NCBI GenBank assembly: GCA_964560875.1
Contig: CAZLMW010000038.1
Span: forward strand, 1 to 64,000
Length of the DNA: 64,000 nucleotides
Source: CAZLMW01 sp964560875
Lineage (GTDB): Bacteria; Myxococcota_A; UBA9042
Direction of reading: 5' to 3'
The position numbers and the translations under genes were made by a program. The notes beneath the pieces are model-generated. The model was given only the letters and a program-made list of their open reading frames with translations, was not told where the DNA came from and ran no database searches. Within the stretch, counting starts at the first letter, position 1, and the number at the start of each line of letters is the position of its first letter. Below, piece after piece: positions 9,358 to 18,670 of the stretch.

Positions 9358-11915
9358 CAGCTGCCACCACCTTCGCTTGTCGTGCCGCGACGGTGTCGCT
9401 CATGTCGAGTGCGGTTTTTGCGGTTCTGGCGTGCGGTTGTTCCATCGAGGAGCCCGCGGCGGTCTACCCGGATCCAACAAAATCGACGTCGAAGTCGCAG
9501 GTCCCGAGCGTGCGTCTCGTAGCTCCGGCGTCCGTGCACAATGTCCAGGCCGCGGTCGTCGAGCTTGTCCTGGCCGTGACCGCGCCAAACGCACCGGCGC
9601 GCGTCGATGTTGTTGTCGCCAGCGGTACCAGGCGCAGCGCGTCGCTTGGAGCAGACGGGTTGTTTCGCGTTTCCGTCGGCCTGTTGCCGGGCAGCAATCC
9701 CGTCGTCGCGCACGTCACCGATGCCACAGGGGGCACGTTCCAGGACGGCTGGAATCTCCGCTACGTTGGGGTGCAGCCGTCGATCCGGGTCCTGGCACCG
9801 GTCGCCGGCGCGGCCGTGAAGTCTGCTTCGTTCGCCGTCCGTGGTCAGGCGCTCGCCGCTCCCGGCGCATCGGTGGTTTCGGTGGACGTGGCGCCGATCG
9901 GAGGCGCATGGCTGCCCGCAAAACTCGCAGTGGCGGGTGAGCTGACGACATTCCGGGCGAGCGTTTCCCCCGCCGGCAAGACCGGAATTCGGCTGCGGGT
10001 AACCGACGACAAGAAGCGGACCACAGAGCGAGAACTGGCGGTAAAGTTCGACGATGAAGCGCCCACAATCGCAATCACCAGCCCCAAACAGAATGCGGCG
10101 TTGACCCAGAGCCTCGTGACCGTCTCGGGAACCGCATCGGACAACGACGGGATCGCGCAGGTCGAGGTTCGTGCGGCGGGCGGCGCTTGGATTCGAGCGG
10201 AAGGAACCAGCACGTGGAAGCTGCAACTGGCGGTCCCGGCGGGCGCGAGCCAAATCGAAGCGCGCGCAACCGATCACGCTGGAAATACAACGCTTTTGAG
10301 TGTGTCTGTCACCCTCAAACGGGTGGTCACCATCCTCGCGCGCGACCCCAAGACCGACACGGGCACGCTGAAACTCACCCTCACCAAAGCCCAACTCAAG
10401 GCGCTTCTGCCCGAGGCGAAGGCCCGCGAGCTCGTCATCTACTACATGGACCTGCGTCCGGTGCTGATCGAAGCGCTCGCCGCCATCAAGGACCCGATCG
10501 GCTACGGCGTGAACACGAGCTCGTGGGGCAAAGCCGAATGGAATATGCAGAAGATCGTGACGATGAGCCCCGACAACACCGACTTCACCGACACGGCCTT
10601 CGAACAGATGCAGCATGTGAGCGCGGCGATGGGCATCGCGGTGCAGCTCTTTTCCGCCACGATCAGCGCCATCAACCCGACGCAGACCTACCTCTCCACC
10701 AAGGACGTCGCCGACGCGCTGTTCCGCACCGTGTTGTCGTCTCACCCCGCGCTCAAACCCGACCCCGCCGACGACGTGAAGAAGCTGCCCATCACGATGT
10801 GGGACGCGCTGACCGACCTCAAAGAGCTCGCCACGACCCTCGGACCCAAGGGCGGTCACCCCGGCGTGCTGTACAAGGCCGCGCCGTCGATGGTTCTGCT
10901 GCCCAACTTCGAGATGACGGTGACCGGCAAATCCAACCTGCGCCAGCTCGAAGGCATCGACCTGTCGGCCGGCAAATCATGGCTGGTGCTCAAGGACAAA
11001 GACGCCGACGTCGTCACTTTCGATTTCCTCGACGACAGCACCTTCAAGGCGACAGGCATCGCCGATCATCCCCAAGTCGACCTCTTTTTCAGCATCATGG
11101 AGCACAACAGTTACGTGAAAGGGGGCATGCTCAAGGGCGTCAACCCGGTCGGCGGTTTTCCGCGGGGCAATAGCGCGGTTTGGACGCTGCCGAAGTGGAC
11201 CTTCGAACACCTCGTCGCGGATGCGGTCTTTCACGCGTATCGGGACAAGCACGGCCCGTCCTACAAGAAGACCTGGAAGTTCGACGTCGGCACGCTCAAG
11301 GACGCGTCCGTCGTGACATGGGACAAGGGTTGGCTGACGATGAACACGGTCGCCGGCATCGGCAATCCCCCACCACCTGGCTATTGGTGGGACATGATGA
11401 TCGAAGTCGCCCAGGTTCGTTTGCATGATGGCGGGCTGAAAGAAGGAGACGCCAACCTGCGGCTCGCGATCACCGGCGTGACCGTCCCGATCACGGGCAA
11501 AGAGGTCATCCAGTCGAGCCGGAAGCTCTTCGAGGACCAAAAGAGCAAACTCGCCGAGGCCAGCATCGGTGACCACGGCACTTACGACACCACGTGCGAC
11601 GTGGCGCTTGTTCGCAATGGCGTCGGCATGTCGCTTTGGTTCGTCGCGTCGGCGGACATCCCGGGGGCGAAGACCAAACACGGCACCGTCGGTCTGTTCG
11701 CGGACGCGGCGTTGACGACGAAGCTCAGCAGCACCGGTGATGATGGGACCGGCGACAAGTTCCACGAGAAGCTCGCGCTGCCTGCCGACAAGACCACGAC
11801 GGTGTACGCCCGCGATCGCGACGGTTCGCGGTGGCGATTGGATGTGACGCCGCAGCCCAAGTTTCGGGCTCGCGTGGCTATCGAAGCGGTCGGGGCCGGA
11901 GCTTCCAAGCCGTGA
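9354..11915 (+). CDS. Lipoprotein with Ig-like repeats and an unknown C-terminal domain (paralog 2 of 3)
   Basis: The GTG at 9354 overlaps the upstream stop by 4 nt (GTGA), which is why I prefer it to the in-frame start at 9333. The protein then has 853 residues. The signal segment ends in LACGC, consistent with a lipoprotein. Three degenerate Ig-like repeats begin near residues 51, 142 and 235. The shared domain runs from about residue 339 to the end. Conserved blocks are TMSPDNTDFTDT, LTDLKELA, GGHPGVL, YWWDMMIEVAQVRLHDGG and GLFADAALTTKLS. The function is unknown. The protein is clearly a paralog of its two neighbours, and the pattern suggests duplication followed by loss or gain of the Ig stalk. 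Confidence 0.8.
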   Translation: MTAATTFACRAATVSLMSSAVFAVLACGCSIEEPAAVYPDPTKSTSKSQVPSVRLVAPASVHNVQAAVVELVLAVTAPNAPARVDVVVASGTRRSASLGADGLFRVSVGLLPGSNPVVAHVTDATGGTFQDGWNLRYVGVQPSIRVLAPVAGAAVKSASFAVRGQALAAPGASVVSVDVAPIGGAWLPAKLAVAGELTTFRASVSPAGKTGIRLRVTDDKKRTTERELAVKFDDEAPTIAITSPKQNAALTQSLVTVSGTASDNDGIAQVEVRAAGGAWIRAEGTSTWKLQLAVPAGASQIEARATDHAGNTTLLSVSVTLKRVVTILARDPKTDTGTLKLTLTKAQLKALLPEAKARELVIYYMDLRPVLIEALAAIKDPIGYGVNTSSWGKAEWNMQKIVTMSPDNTDFTDTAFEQMQHVSAAMGIAVQLFSATISAINPTQTYLSTKDVADALFRTVLSSHPALKPDPADDVKKLPITMWDALTDLKELATTLGPKGGHPGVLYKAAPSMVLLPNFEMTVTGKSNLRQLEGIDLSAGKSWLVLKDKDADVVTFDFLDDSTFKATGIADHPQVDLFFSIMEHNSYVKGGMLKGVNPVGGFPRGNSAVWTLPKWTFEHLVADAVFHAYRDKHGPSYKKTWKFDVGTLKDASVVTWDKGWLTMNTVAGIGNPPPPGYWWDMMIEVAQVRLHDGGLKEGDANLRLAITGVTVPITGKEVIQSSRKLFEDQKSKLAEASIGDHGTYDTTCDVALVRNGVGMSLWFVASADIPGAKTKHGTVGLFADAALTTKLSSTGDDGTGDKFHEKLALPADKTTTVYARDRDGSRWRLDVTPQPKFRARVAIEAVGAGASKP

Positions 11916-13705
11916 TAGTGAGGCGAATCTCGAACCGCGCGATGAACTCCGCGGTGCTGACCGTCGTGCTGATGATGGTCGCGACCGCTTGTTTGGAGCT
12001 CCCCCAGGCACCACCGGCCCCCGCACCCGAACGCACCGCGCCGCTCGCTGTCGGGCAGTCGGTGAACGTCCAGCTCTACTCGATGCGCCTCGACGTGACC
12101 GGCTACGAACAAGTCATCACGCTCGCCGACCTCCAAGCCCTGCCGCGCGCGACCCGCGAGAAGATGTGGCTATACAACCTCGACCTCAATGGCCACGACG
12201 GCTCACCGCGCCTGCTCGACAACGCGCTCGCCCAGATTCGCGATCGGGATCCGTTCGCCAAGGGTGTCAGTACGGCCGAGCGCAACATGATCCGGCTGCT
12301 GAACATGACGCCCGGCAACGCGGATCTGACCGGCACCACCACCGAAGAGCTGCTCAGCATCGGTCCGAAGATCGGCATCCCCAGCGCCCAGGTGCTCGCT
12401 GACGCCCTCGGCATCGCCGTCGACGCGCCCTTTCTCTCACAGAAGGCCATCAGCCAGGCCGTCATCGAGGGACTTATCGGCACACATCCCAACGCGCGTT
12501 TCCGCAACGGCGCCAAGTCTGCGGCGCATCCCGACGGCAAGATCCCCGTGCCCCCCGGTCACCTGCCCGTCACCCTCGACGACGTCGTCAGCAAGCTCGC
12601 CAACATGCCCACGCGGTTTGGCGCGTGGAAAAAGGACGGCGTCTACCACCCGGGCTTCATCGTCGGTGTAACCGAAGCAGATATCCTCGAGGACGGGTTC
12701 CGCATGATCCTCAAGGCCAACACCAACGCGCTGCCGTTCAAGGGGCTCGACCTCAGCCATGGCGCTATCGGATCGGTCGCCTCCATCGGCAAGGACGGCG
12801 GCGCGATGTTCGACTTCAATGACCCGAACTGGCTACGAATCGAAGGCCTGACCGACAAACCGGTGCTCACGCGAATGGCCTTTCAAATGGTCGAGCACCC
12901 GACCTGGCTCAAGCCCGGCAACAGCCCGCTTCCCAAGCCGTGGGGCAACAGCGAGGCGTGGACGGCACCGACCTGGACGATCGAGCGAATCCTCGCGCAC
13001 GGCGGACTGCTCGACTTCAAGACCCGCAGCTACACGAAAGGCTACGTGCTCGGCACCGATCCCTCGCCGCAGTTCACGGTGTCCATCGATGACGGCTGGA
13101 TGGTGATGAAGAGCAAGGGCGACGTCGGCAAACCGCCCGCGCCGAAGTACATCTGGGACATGATGCTGGAGGTCGCGCAGCTGCGCCTTCACGACGGTCC
13201 CGACCCCTTCGCGCCCACCAAGGACCGCATCCCGGAAGGGCAAGCCAACGTGCGTTTCGAGCTCCAGGACATCGCCGTCGGAATCACGTCCGCGCAGATC
13301 ACCGAGACCGTGCGCCGCAACCTCGAAAGAGACGCATCGCAGCTCATCGGGGCGGCGTCCCATATCATCGAGCAGCATCACGGCAAGCCGGACATCTATT
13401 ATTACCGCCCGCGCGCGACGAGCGGCGACGCCGGCACCGATTGGCTCTACTTCATCATCGCGGACGACCTCCCCGACGGTGACAAGCGCAGCTATGCCAA
13501 GGCTGGTTTTTTTGCGGATGCCTCTCTCACGCAACAACTGTCGACGAACGCGTGGGTCGACGGCGATGACACCCACCAGAAAGTCAAAGTGAACGCTGGA
13601 GACGTCCTCTTCTGCGCCGATGACAGCGGCCGCGTGTTTCGAATCGAGGTCACGACCAAGCCGTCTCGGGCGCGCATCGGCCTCAAGTTGACGCGGGTTC
13701 AGTAG
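11912..13705 (+). CDS. Lipoprotein with the unknown domain but no Ig stalk (paralog 3 of 3)
   Basis: The GTG at 11912 overlaps the upstream stop by 4 nt, giving 597 residues. The hydrophobic start ends in VATAC, a plausible lipobox. There are no Ig-like repeats. The domain shared with the two upstream genes begins near residue 45 and fills the protein, with the blocks MTPGNADLTGT, YHPGFIVG, YIWDMMLEVAQLRLHDG and GFFADASLTQQLS. The C-terminal segment, with GDDTHQKVKVNAGDVLF and GRVFRIEV, looks like a small beta domain common to all three. No catalytic motif is recognisable. The gene is followed after 12 bp by a FadL-like outer-membrane protein gene, which suggests a shared envelope role. Confidence 0.8.
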   Translation: MIVRRISNRAMNSAVLTVVLMMVATACLELPQAPPAPAPERTAPLAVGQSVNVQLYSMRLDVTGYEQVITLADLQALPRATREKMWLYNLDLNGHDGSPRLLDNALAQIRDRDPFAKGVSTAERNMIRLLNMTPGNADLTGTTTEELLSIGPKIGIPSAQVLADALGIAVDAPFLSQKAISQAVIEGLIGTHPNARFRNGAKSAAHPDGKIPVPPGHLPVTLDDVVSKLANMPTRFGAWKKDGVYHPGFIVGVTEADILEDGFRMILKANTNALPFKGLDLSHGAIGSVASIGKDGGAMFDFNDPNWLRIEGLTDKPVLTRMAFQMVEHPTWLKPGNSPLPKPWGNSEAWTAPTWTIERILAHGGLLDFKTRSYTKGYVLGTDPSPQFTVSIDDGWMVMKSKGDVGKPPAPKYIWDMMLEVAQLRLHDGPDPFAPTKDRIPEGQANVRFELQDIAVGITSAQITETVRRNLERDASQLIGAASHIIEQHHGKPDIYYYRPRATSGDAGTDWLYFIIADDLPDGDKRSYAKAGFFADASLTQQLSTNAWVDGDDTHQKVKVNAGDVLFCADDSGRVFRIEVTTKPSRARIGLKLTRVQ

Positions 13706-13717
13706 GGCGACTGCAAG

Positions 13718-15160
13718 GTGACCAAGCGGCTTTGTTGCGCGTTGTGCGCGCTGTTGAGTGTGTCTGTCGCGCTGTCGTCTTCGGCGTTCGCCAGCGGCAT
13801 TGTTGCGCCCCGGGTTGGCAACTTCGAGTCGGTCACGGGCGATACGGCCACGTCCATGCACCTCAATCCTGCGCTCCTCACGACGCTTCCTGGCGGACGT
13901 TTTCAGCTCGACGTTGCTGCCATCAACGCGTGGATTGGATTCGCCCGGCAGCGACGCGCCACGTACCAGCACAGCGACGGGTTCACGTTTAAGCAGCCTC
14001 TCGCCGCGACCGATGTCGACGCCAGCAAGACCGGTCCCGCCGCCCCGCTCAACGCCCAGACCAGCGCGCCGAGCGTGGCGCTATCGTTCGCGCTGCCCAT
14101 CGGCAACACATTCGCGATCGGAGTTGCTGCGGTTCCCGAGTATGCCGCGGTCCTCAATCTGCCCAACAACGGTCCGCACAAATGGCATGTGCAGCAGACC
14201 TTTGTGTTCGTTGAGTACGTGAGCCTCGCCGCCGCCGCCAATATCGGCTCACGGCTCCATATCGGGGCGTCGCTCGACATCGTGCTCGGCACCATGAGCC
14301 TGGCCCAATCGGTCGATCTCGCGGGCACGGAGCTGCTCGGCGGCGCTTTCGCAGACCCACCGATCAATCAGCCCAACGACTTCGGCGAGGACGCGCCACC
14401 GGGCGTGCGTGAGCTCGATGTGCTTAGCCGCGACGCGATGATCCACGAGGCGACGGGCACTGGACTGACGTTCAAGGTCGGCGCCTTGTTCGAAGCGACC
14501 GACTCCCTGCGCCTTGCTGCCACTTTCCAAAAGGGCATCGACCTCATCTTCGTCGGCGATTTCTACATGGACATGGACCACCCGTTTTGGACAACAGACC
14601 TTGCCAGCCAGGGCCTCAAGTACCCGCGCCAGGTCAAGGGCAAGGCGTTCGTGTCGTTCCCCATGCCTTCGGTGCTTCGCGGCGGTTTCGCGTGGGATGT
14701 GACCGACAGCCTGACCGTGAATCTGCAAGCCTCGTACCTCTTCTACTCCGTCGTCGATTCGCTGACAGTGACCATCGAAAGCGACGACTTCGCCCAGCCG
14801 GAGTTGGGGCTCGGACGCGTCAATCGCATCAACCTGCAGCGCAAATGGATCGACTCGCTCGAGCTCGAGACGTTGACCGACGTCCAGGTCACCGACGACC
14901 TCGGAATCGGGGTGCGACTCGGCTATCACTCGCCCGTTTCGCCCGACCGCTACATGGATCTGATCGCGCTCGACGGCCATCGACTTATCGGTGGAGTGGG
15001 CGGCCGGCTCGCGTTCGGCGACGCGTTGACGCTCACGGCACACGCCACGGTGCAACACATGCTCTCGCGCACGGTGCTCGCGTCGGATAATGACCGCGGT
15101 AACGGCACGTATGACCTGACGATCCTCATCGCGGGCGCTGGCTTCCAGTACGGGTTCTGA
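13718..15160 (+). CDS. FadL/OmpP1/TodX-type outer-membrane protein
   Basis: The protein has 480 residues from the GTG at 13718. A signal peptide ends around SSSAFA-SG (residue 25). The mature N-terminus, with SGIVAPRVGNFES and a nearby MHLNPALLTTLPGG, fits the FadL family, whose N-terminal hatch domain has a conserved NPA segment. The body alternates in the manner of beta strands and ends in Phe (GFQYGF), as outer-membrane barrels do. FadL proteins transport long-chain fatty acids or other hydrophobic compounds across the outer membrane. The substrate here is unknown. The 12-bp spacing to the third lipoprotein paralog implies one operon of four genes from 6514. Confidence 0.75.
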   Translation: MTKRLCCALCALLSVSVALSSSAFASGIVAPRVGNFESVTGDTATSMHLNPALLTTLPGGRFQLDVAAINAWIGFARQRRATYQHSDGFTFKQPLAATDVDASKTGPAAPLNAQTSAPSVALSFALPIGNTFAIGVAAVPEYAAVLNLPNNGPHKWHVQQTFVFVEYVSLAAAANIGSRLHIGASLDIVLGTMSLAQSVDLAGTELLGGAFADPPINQPNDFGEDAPPGVRELDVLSRDAMIHEATGTGLTFKVGALFEATDSLRLAATFQKGIDLIFVGDFYMDMDHPFWTTDLASQGLKYPRQVKGKAFVSFPMPSVLRGGFAWDVTDSLTVNLQASYLFYSVVDSLTVTIESDDFAQPELGLGRVNRINLQRKWIDSLELETLTDVQVTDDLGIGVRLGYHSPVSPDRYMDLIALDGHRLIGGVGGRLAFGDALTLTAHATVQHMLSRTVLASDNDRGNGTYDLTILIAGAGFQYGF

Positions 15161-15232
15161 GGGCGTCATCACAGCGCTGAAACATGTTCGGACGAAATTT
15201 GCCGCCCGTTCGCGGCTCGCGGATTATGGGGC

Positions 15233-15820
15233 ATGGCCAAACGCGACGCTGTCCTTGCCGCTCTGCGCGAAATCCCGTGGTTTCACGGCCTCGCAGATGG
15301 TGACGCACGGGCCCTGATCGCGGCCGGATCTGCCAAATTCTACGTCCCGGGCGCCAAGATCTATCGCGAAGGCGATGACTGCGACCGGCTCGCGATTCTG
15401 CTGCGCGGGGCGTTGACTGTGGAGCGCGAGGACAGCCAGGGAAACGCGCTGCGGGTTGGTGTGATCCGGGCCGGGGAGTTGGCCGGCGAGATGGGCGTTT
15501 TCGACCCGGCGACCCGCAACGCCACGGTTATCGCAACCGTCGAGTCGACCATTCTCGAAGTCGCGCGTGACAAGCTGCTCGCGATGCGTGCGGCCAACCC
15601 GATGCTGCTCGTCGCGATCGCCAACGTGGCCTTGAACAACGCGATGACGCGGATGGACGGCGTCAATGACCGGATCGAGCGCGAACTGCGCCGCAGCAAG
15701 GCGCCCAAAATCGTCAAACTGCGCCCCGGACAGGCTCACCCGGCAACTCCTGCGCCCGCCGTCGACACCGCAGAGCAGCCCCGACTCAAGAAGCTCTGGG
15801 CCAAGCTCACCCGATTTTGA
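15233..15820 (+). CDS. Cyclic-nucleotide-binding-domain protein
   Basis: The protein has 195 residues. An N-terminal helix pair (REIPWFHGLADGDARALI) leads into a CRP-like cyclic-nucleotide-binding fold with YREGDDCDRLAILLRGALTV and the phosphate-binding segment GELAGEMGVFDPATRNATV. The Glu and Arg that usually hold the cyclic phosphate are both present. There is no C-terminal helix-turn-helix, so the protein is unlikely to be a transcription factor. The tail is Pro/Ala-rich and ends in a basic segment. It lies 72 bp after the FadL-like gene and 40 bp before a second protein of the same fold, so the pair may be co-transcribed and may sense cAMP or cGMP. That role is inferred. Confidence 0.75.
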   Translation: MAKRDAVLAALREIPWFHGLADGDARALIAAGSAKFYVPGAKIYREGDDCDRLAILLRGALTVEREDSQGNALRVGVIRAGELAGEMGVFDPATRNATVIATVESTILEVARDKLLAMRAANPMLLVAIANVALNNAMTRMDGVNDRIERELRRSKAPKIVKLRPGQAHPATPAPAVDTAEQPRLKKLWAKLTRF

Positions 15821-15860
15821 TTCCGCACCCGAGCGCGACTTTCCCCACCTTCCCACCGTC

Positions 15861-16514
15861 ATGCCGCACAGCTCGACCACCGACGCCGACCTGCTGAACC
15901 TGCGCGAGCTGGGTGCGTTCGCGTCGTACACCGATGCCGAACTCCAGGAGCTTGAGTCGATCGCGGATATTCGGGACGCGTTGCCCGGCGAGTTCATCTG
16001 TCGGGAGGGCGACTATGCCGACGCCTTCTACGTTCTGTGTGGGGGACGCGCCCGGGTTTTGCGCGACATCGACGGCGCCCGCCTTGAGCTTGGAACGCTG
16101 AAACCGGGGACCGTGTTTGGCCAGATGGCCTTGATTCGACGGTCCGAACGCATCGCCTCGGTGGTTTGCATCGAACCGGCGCTTGTCATGACCGTTCGCC
16201 GCGCCGCCTACGACGCTGTACGGGTAACCGGGTCGCCATTGGGCGTCCGCTTGCAGATGCACAACACAATCATGGCCATTCGCCAGCTTCGAAAAGCGAC
16301 ACACCAGCTGATGCTCATCTACATCCGCGCCGAGGCCGGCGATCGGGAAGCGAGAATCTCGGCCCGCCAGAAGCGTCTCAAGCTGGTGTCGTTGCAGTCC
16401 GCGCTCGCCGATTGGGGCTTGCCGGTCGACGAGATCCCCGAGCCCAACGAACACGAGGGCGAGCTGCCGATGAGCAGGCGCGAGTACGTCTTTCGGACGA
16501 CTGGCAGGTTGTAG
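15861..16514 (+). CDS. Second cyclic-nucleotide-binding-domain protein
   Basis: Start ATG 15861 gives 217 residues. Residues about 10-125 form a cyclic-nucleotide-binding fold (LGAFASYTDAELQELESIAD, CREGDYADAFYVLCGG). The phosphate-binding loop is FGQMALIRRSERIASV. Here the usual Glu is Gln while the Arg remains, so ligand affinity or specificity may differ. The C-terminal 90 residues are helical and basic (ARQKRLKLVSLQSALADWG) with no clear DNA-binding motif. The gene follows its relative by 40 bp on the same strand. It ends 22 bp from the convergent gene at 16537. The function is unknown beyond probable ligand sensing. Confidence 0.7.
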   Translation: MPHSSTTDADLLNLRELGAFASYTDAELQELESIADIRDALPGEFICREGDYADAFYVLCGGRARVLRDIDGARLELGTLKPGTVFGQMALIRRSERIASVVCIEPALVMTVRRAAYDAVRVTGSPLGVRLQMHNTIMAIRQLRKATHQLMLIYIRAEAGDREARISARQKRLKLVSLQSALADWGLPVDEIPEPNEHEGELPMSRREYVFRTTGRL

Positions 16515-16536
16515 CAGGCTGCGGGGGAGCGGATCC

Positions 16537-18492
16537 CTAGCGCTTGCGGCGGCCAAAGCTCGCGAACGCGGCCCGTACCTGTCGGAAGACATCCACGACG
16601 GCGAGCGGGATCTCGATCTCACAGCGCATGGCGGTTTCTTCGGCGTCGCACACAAAGCCGATCGCCTCGCCTGCCGGCCAAGCCAGCTGGATCGGCAGCG
16701 CTTTTCCGTAGCGAGCGATGAGCGGTGCGGGGTCGAGCATCCACAGGTGCGTAGGCGCTTTTTCGGTTCCACGGATCCCCTTGTACGACGCTTGCGAGCC
16801 GAGCCGTGCGCCGCTCGGACCATCGCTGAGAACCTGCTTCGCGGCGGCGACGACGTTGGGTCCCATCAAGGTGACCACGTGCTTGTCGTCGTGACACAGC
16901 CCCATCTCGAGCGTGGGGCCTGTGAGCGACATCACCTGCATCGCGCGTCGGTTCGTTCGCAGCTTCTGCACGTCGGCATCCGCGCGCAGGATACGGCAGT
17001 TCAACGACCCATCATTGGCTGTTCGCGCCGTGAATTTCACGCTCCAAGACGCAGATTCGCTGACCAGCTTGTCGATCCACTGGTCGGGCGTCATGCCGCG
17101 GGCCCCCTTCAGCGCCTCGAGGATTTTCACATCGGACGGTTTGGGCGGCTTCTTGGACTTCTGCATCGCCTTTTCCATCGCCTGGATCAGGATCTCCAAC
17201 ACGTCGGCTGATGCAGCCATCGAGACATTGACCAGCGCCTTGGCGTCTTTGGCCTCGACCACGCTCACGAACGCGAGCGGAAAGCGACCTTCGCTGTACA
17301 CGGCCATGGCGCTGTGATCGCCGGTGAGCTCGAGCGACTCCTTGATCCGTTGGATGATGCGCTCGGTGATGTCGGAGTTCAGCCCGAGCGCGTCGACGTA
17401 AAAGCCCATCAAGCCTTCGTACTCGGATACGTCGCCGTCGAACGCGTTGGTCTGGCCAGCGACCCACCACGAGCTCTTCGGCAGGCGTTCGAGCAGCTTG
17501 TTCTCGGGCTTCTTGCGGTACACCTGCAGGCGCTGGGCCGAGCGGGTCCGAGCGTATGGGTACGACGCGAAGCCGATCGAGATATGGCGCTCGTGCGCGT
17601 GGGCCGAAAGCTCCATGACGTCGGATTCTTCGATGTACGTGCTCATCCACTCGAACAACTTGCTCGATGCCTCCGCAGACGGCGCTGTCACGCCCGGACG
17701 ACGCGCGGACGTCATGGCGTCGCGGAAGCTGTCCTGCAGCTGATCCTTGTTCTCTTTCCACGCGTCGCCGACCGCGAACCCGACATCGAAGAGCCGGCCG
17801 GTCATCCGGTCGTGCACGCACATCGCGGCTTTCTTCGCGAGCTGGTAGCGCTGCGGATGGATGGTGCCGATCGTCGTGAAATGGTTGAGGTGGTCGTAGT
17901 AGATCGGCTTGCCGCGAGCTTTGACGGCCAGAGCGTGCCCGCGCGCGTCTTTGAGGACGTGTTCACCCACCACCGCCGCCAGGAATTTGTCCTGACCCAG
18001 GGTCGGCAAGATCGCCGACATGCCGAAAGCCCACTTGGACGTCTTGCCCGTGTGCGCCTGTCGCTCTTCGTCGGTGGGCTGCTGGACAATCACATGCAGC
18101 GGTCGCTTCAGATCGATCCAGCTGGTGTCTTTCATGCCCATCTTGCGCAGCGTCTTGGCGAGGTTGCGCAGCGCATGCGCTCGGTACGACGAATCGGGCG
18201 CGAAGATGCCAGCGCGTTGGCCGATCCGGTCGATGTGAGCGAGCCAGGTGTCGAATGACGCGGTCGAAAACCAGCCGAGCATCGGCGATTTCGTCGATCG
18301 TCCGTCGGCGGTCTTGACCGTGTCCTCGCGCGACTGCTTTACGCACGGGTAGATCGGCGCCTTGCGCGTCTGCACCTGGCTGGGACCGCACGATGTCAGC
18401 ACCAGCACGGCGCCAAGCGAGGCCGCCACGAGCTTCCAAACGATCGCCGACCGCGCGGAAATCAGCCGGAAAGGGCGGGTAAAGTGGCGCAT
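16537..18492 (-). CDS. Hypothetical lipoprotein, 651 residues
   Basis: The ATG at 18492 is preceded by GGAGG, which favours it over the start nine codons upstream. The first 35 residues form a signal ending in VLTSC, so this is a predicted lipoprotein. The rest is a large soluble protein with no family I recognise. Visible segments include MLGWFSTASFDTWLAHIDRIG, a basic KKAAMCVHDRMTGRLFDVGF block and a long Lys-rich stretch near the middle (EKAMQKSKKPPKPSDV). It is divergent from the Cys-repeat lipoprotein at 18671, with 178 bp between starts for two promoters, and convergent with the cyclic-nucleotide-binding gene. No function is assigned. Confidence 0.65.
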   Translation of the reverse strand: MRHFTRPFRLISARSAIVWKLVAASLGAVLVLTSCGPSQVQTRKAPIYPCVKQSREDTVKTADGRSTKSPMLGWFSTASFDTWLAHIDRIGQRAGIFAPDSSYRAHALRNLAKTLRKMGMKDTSWIDLKRPLHVIVQQPTDEERQAHTGKTSKWAFGMSAILPTLGQDKFLAAVVGEHVLKDARGHALAVKARGKPIYYDHLNHFTTIGTIHPQRYQLAKKAAMCVHDRMTGRLFDVGFAVGDAWKENKDQLQDSFRDAMTSARRPGVTAPSAEASSKLFEWMSTYIEESDVMELSAHAHERHISIGFASYPYARTRSAQRLQVYRKKPENKLLERLPKSSWWVAGQTNAFDGDVSEYEGLMGFYVDALGLNSDITERIIQRIKESLELTGDHSAMAVYSEGRFPLAFVSVVEAKDAKALVNVSMAASADVLEILIQAMEKAMQKSKKPPKPSDVKILEALKGARGMTPDQWIDKLVSESASWSVKFTARTANDGSLNCRILRADADVQKLRTNRRAMQVMSLTGPTLEMGLCHDDKHVVTLMGPNVVAAAKQVLSDGPSGARLGSQASYKGIRGTEKAPTHLWMLDPAPLIARYGKALPIQLAWPAGEAIGFVCDAEETAMRCEIEIPLAVVDVFRQVRAAFASFGRRKR

Positions 18493-18670
18493 GGGCCCTC
18501 CAACGTGTGCGCGGATCAAACGGTCGCGGCACCTGCAAAGTCAAGGCGCAGTCGCGCGACAGAGCGGTCCCGATGCCCTGGTCCGAAGCCGTGGTACGGG
18601 GCGTTTGCTTGACCAAGGGGCGCGGCGTTTCCACGATCATGGCCGCGAGATTACCGTCGGCGAGGCACAT

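Noticed and set aside
9126..10859. 577-residue minus-strand frame opposite the second lipoprotein paralog
   Set aside because: It is a high-GC shadow frame; the plus-strand genes have lipoboxes and homologous domains.
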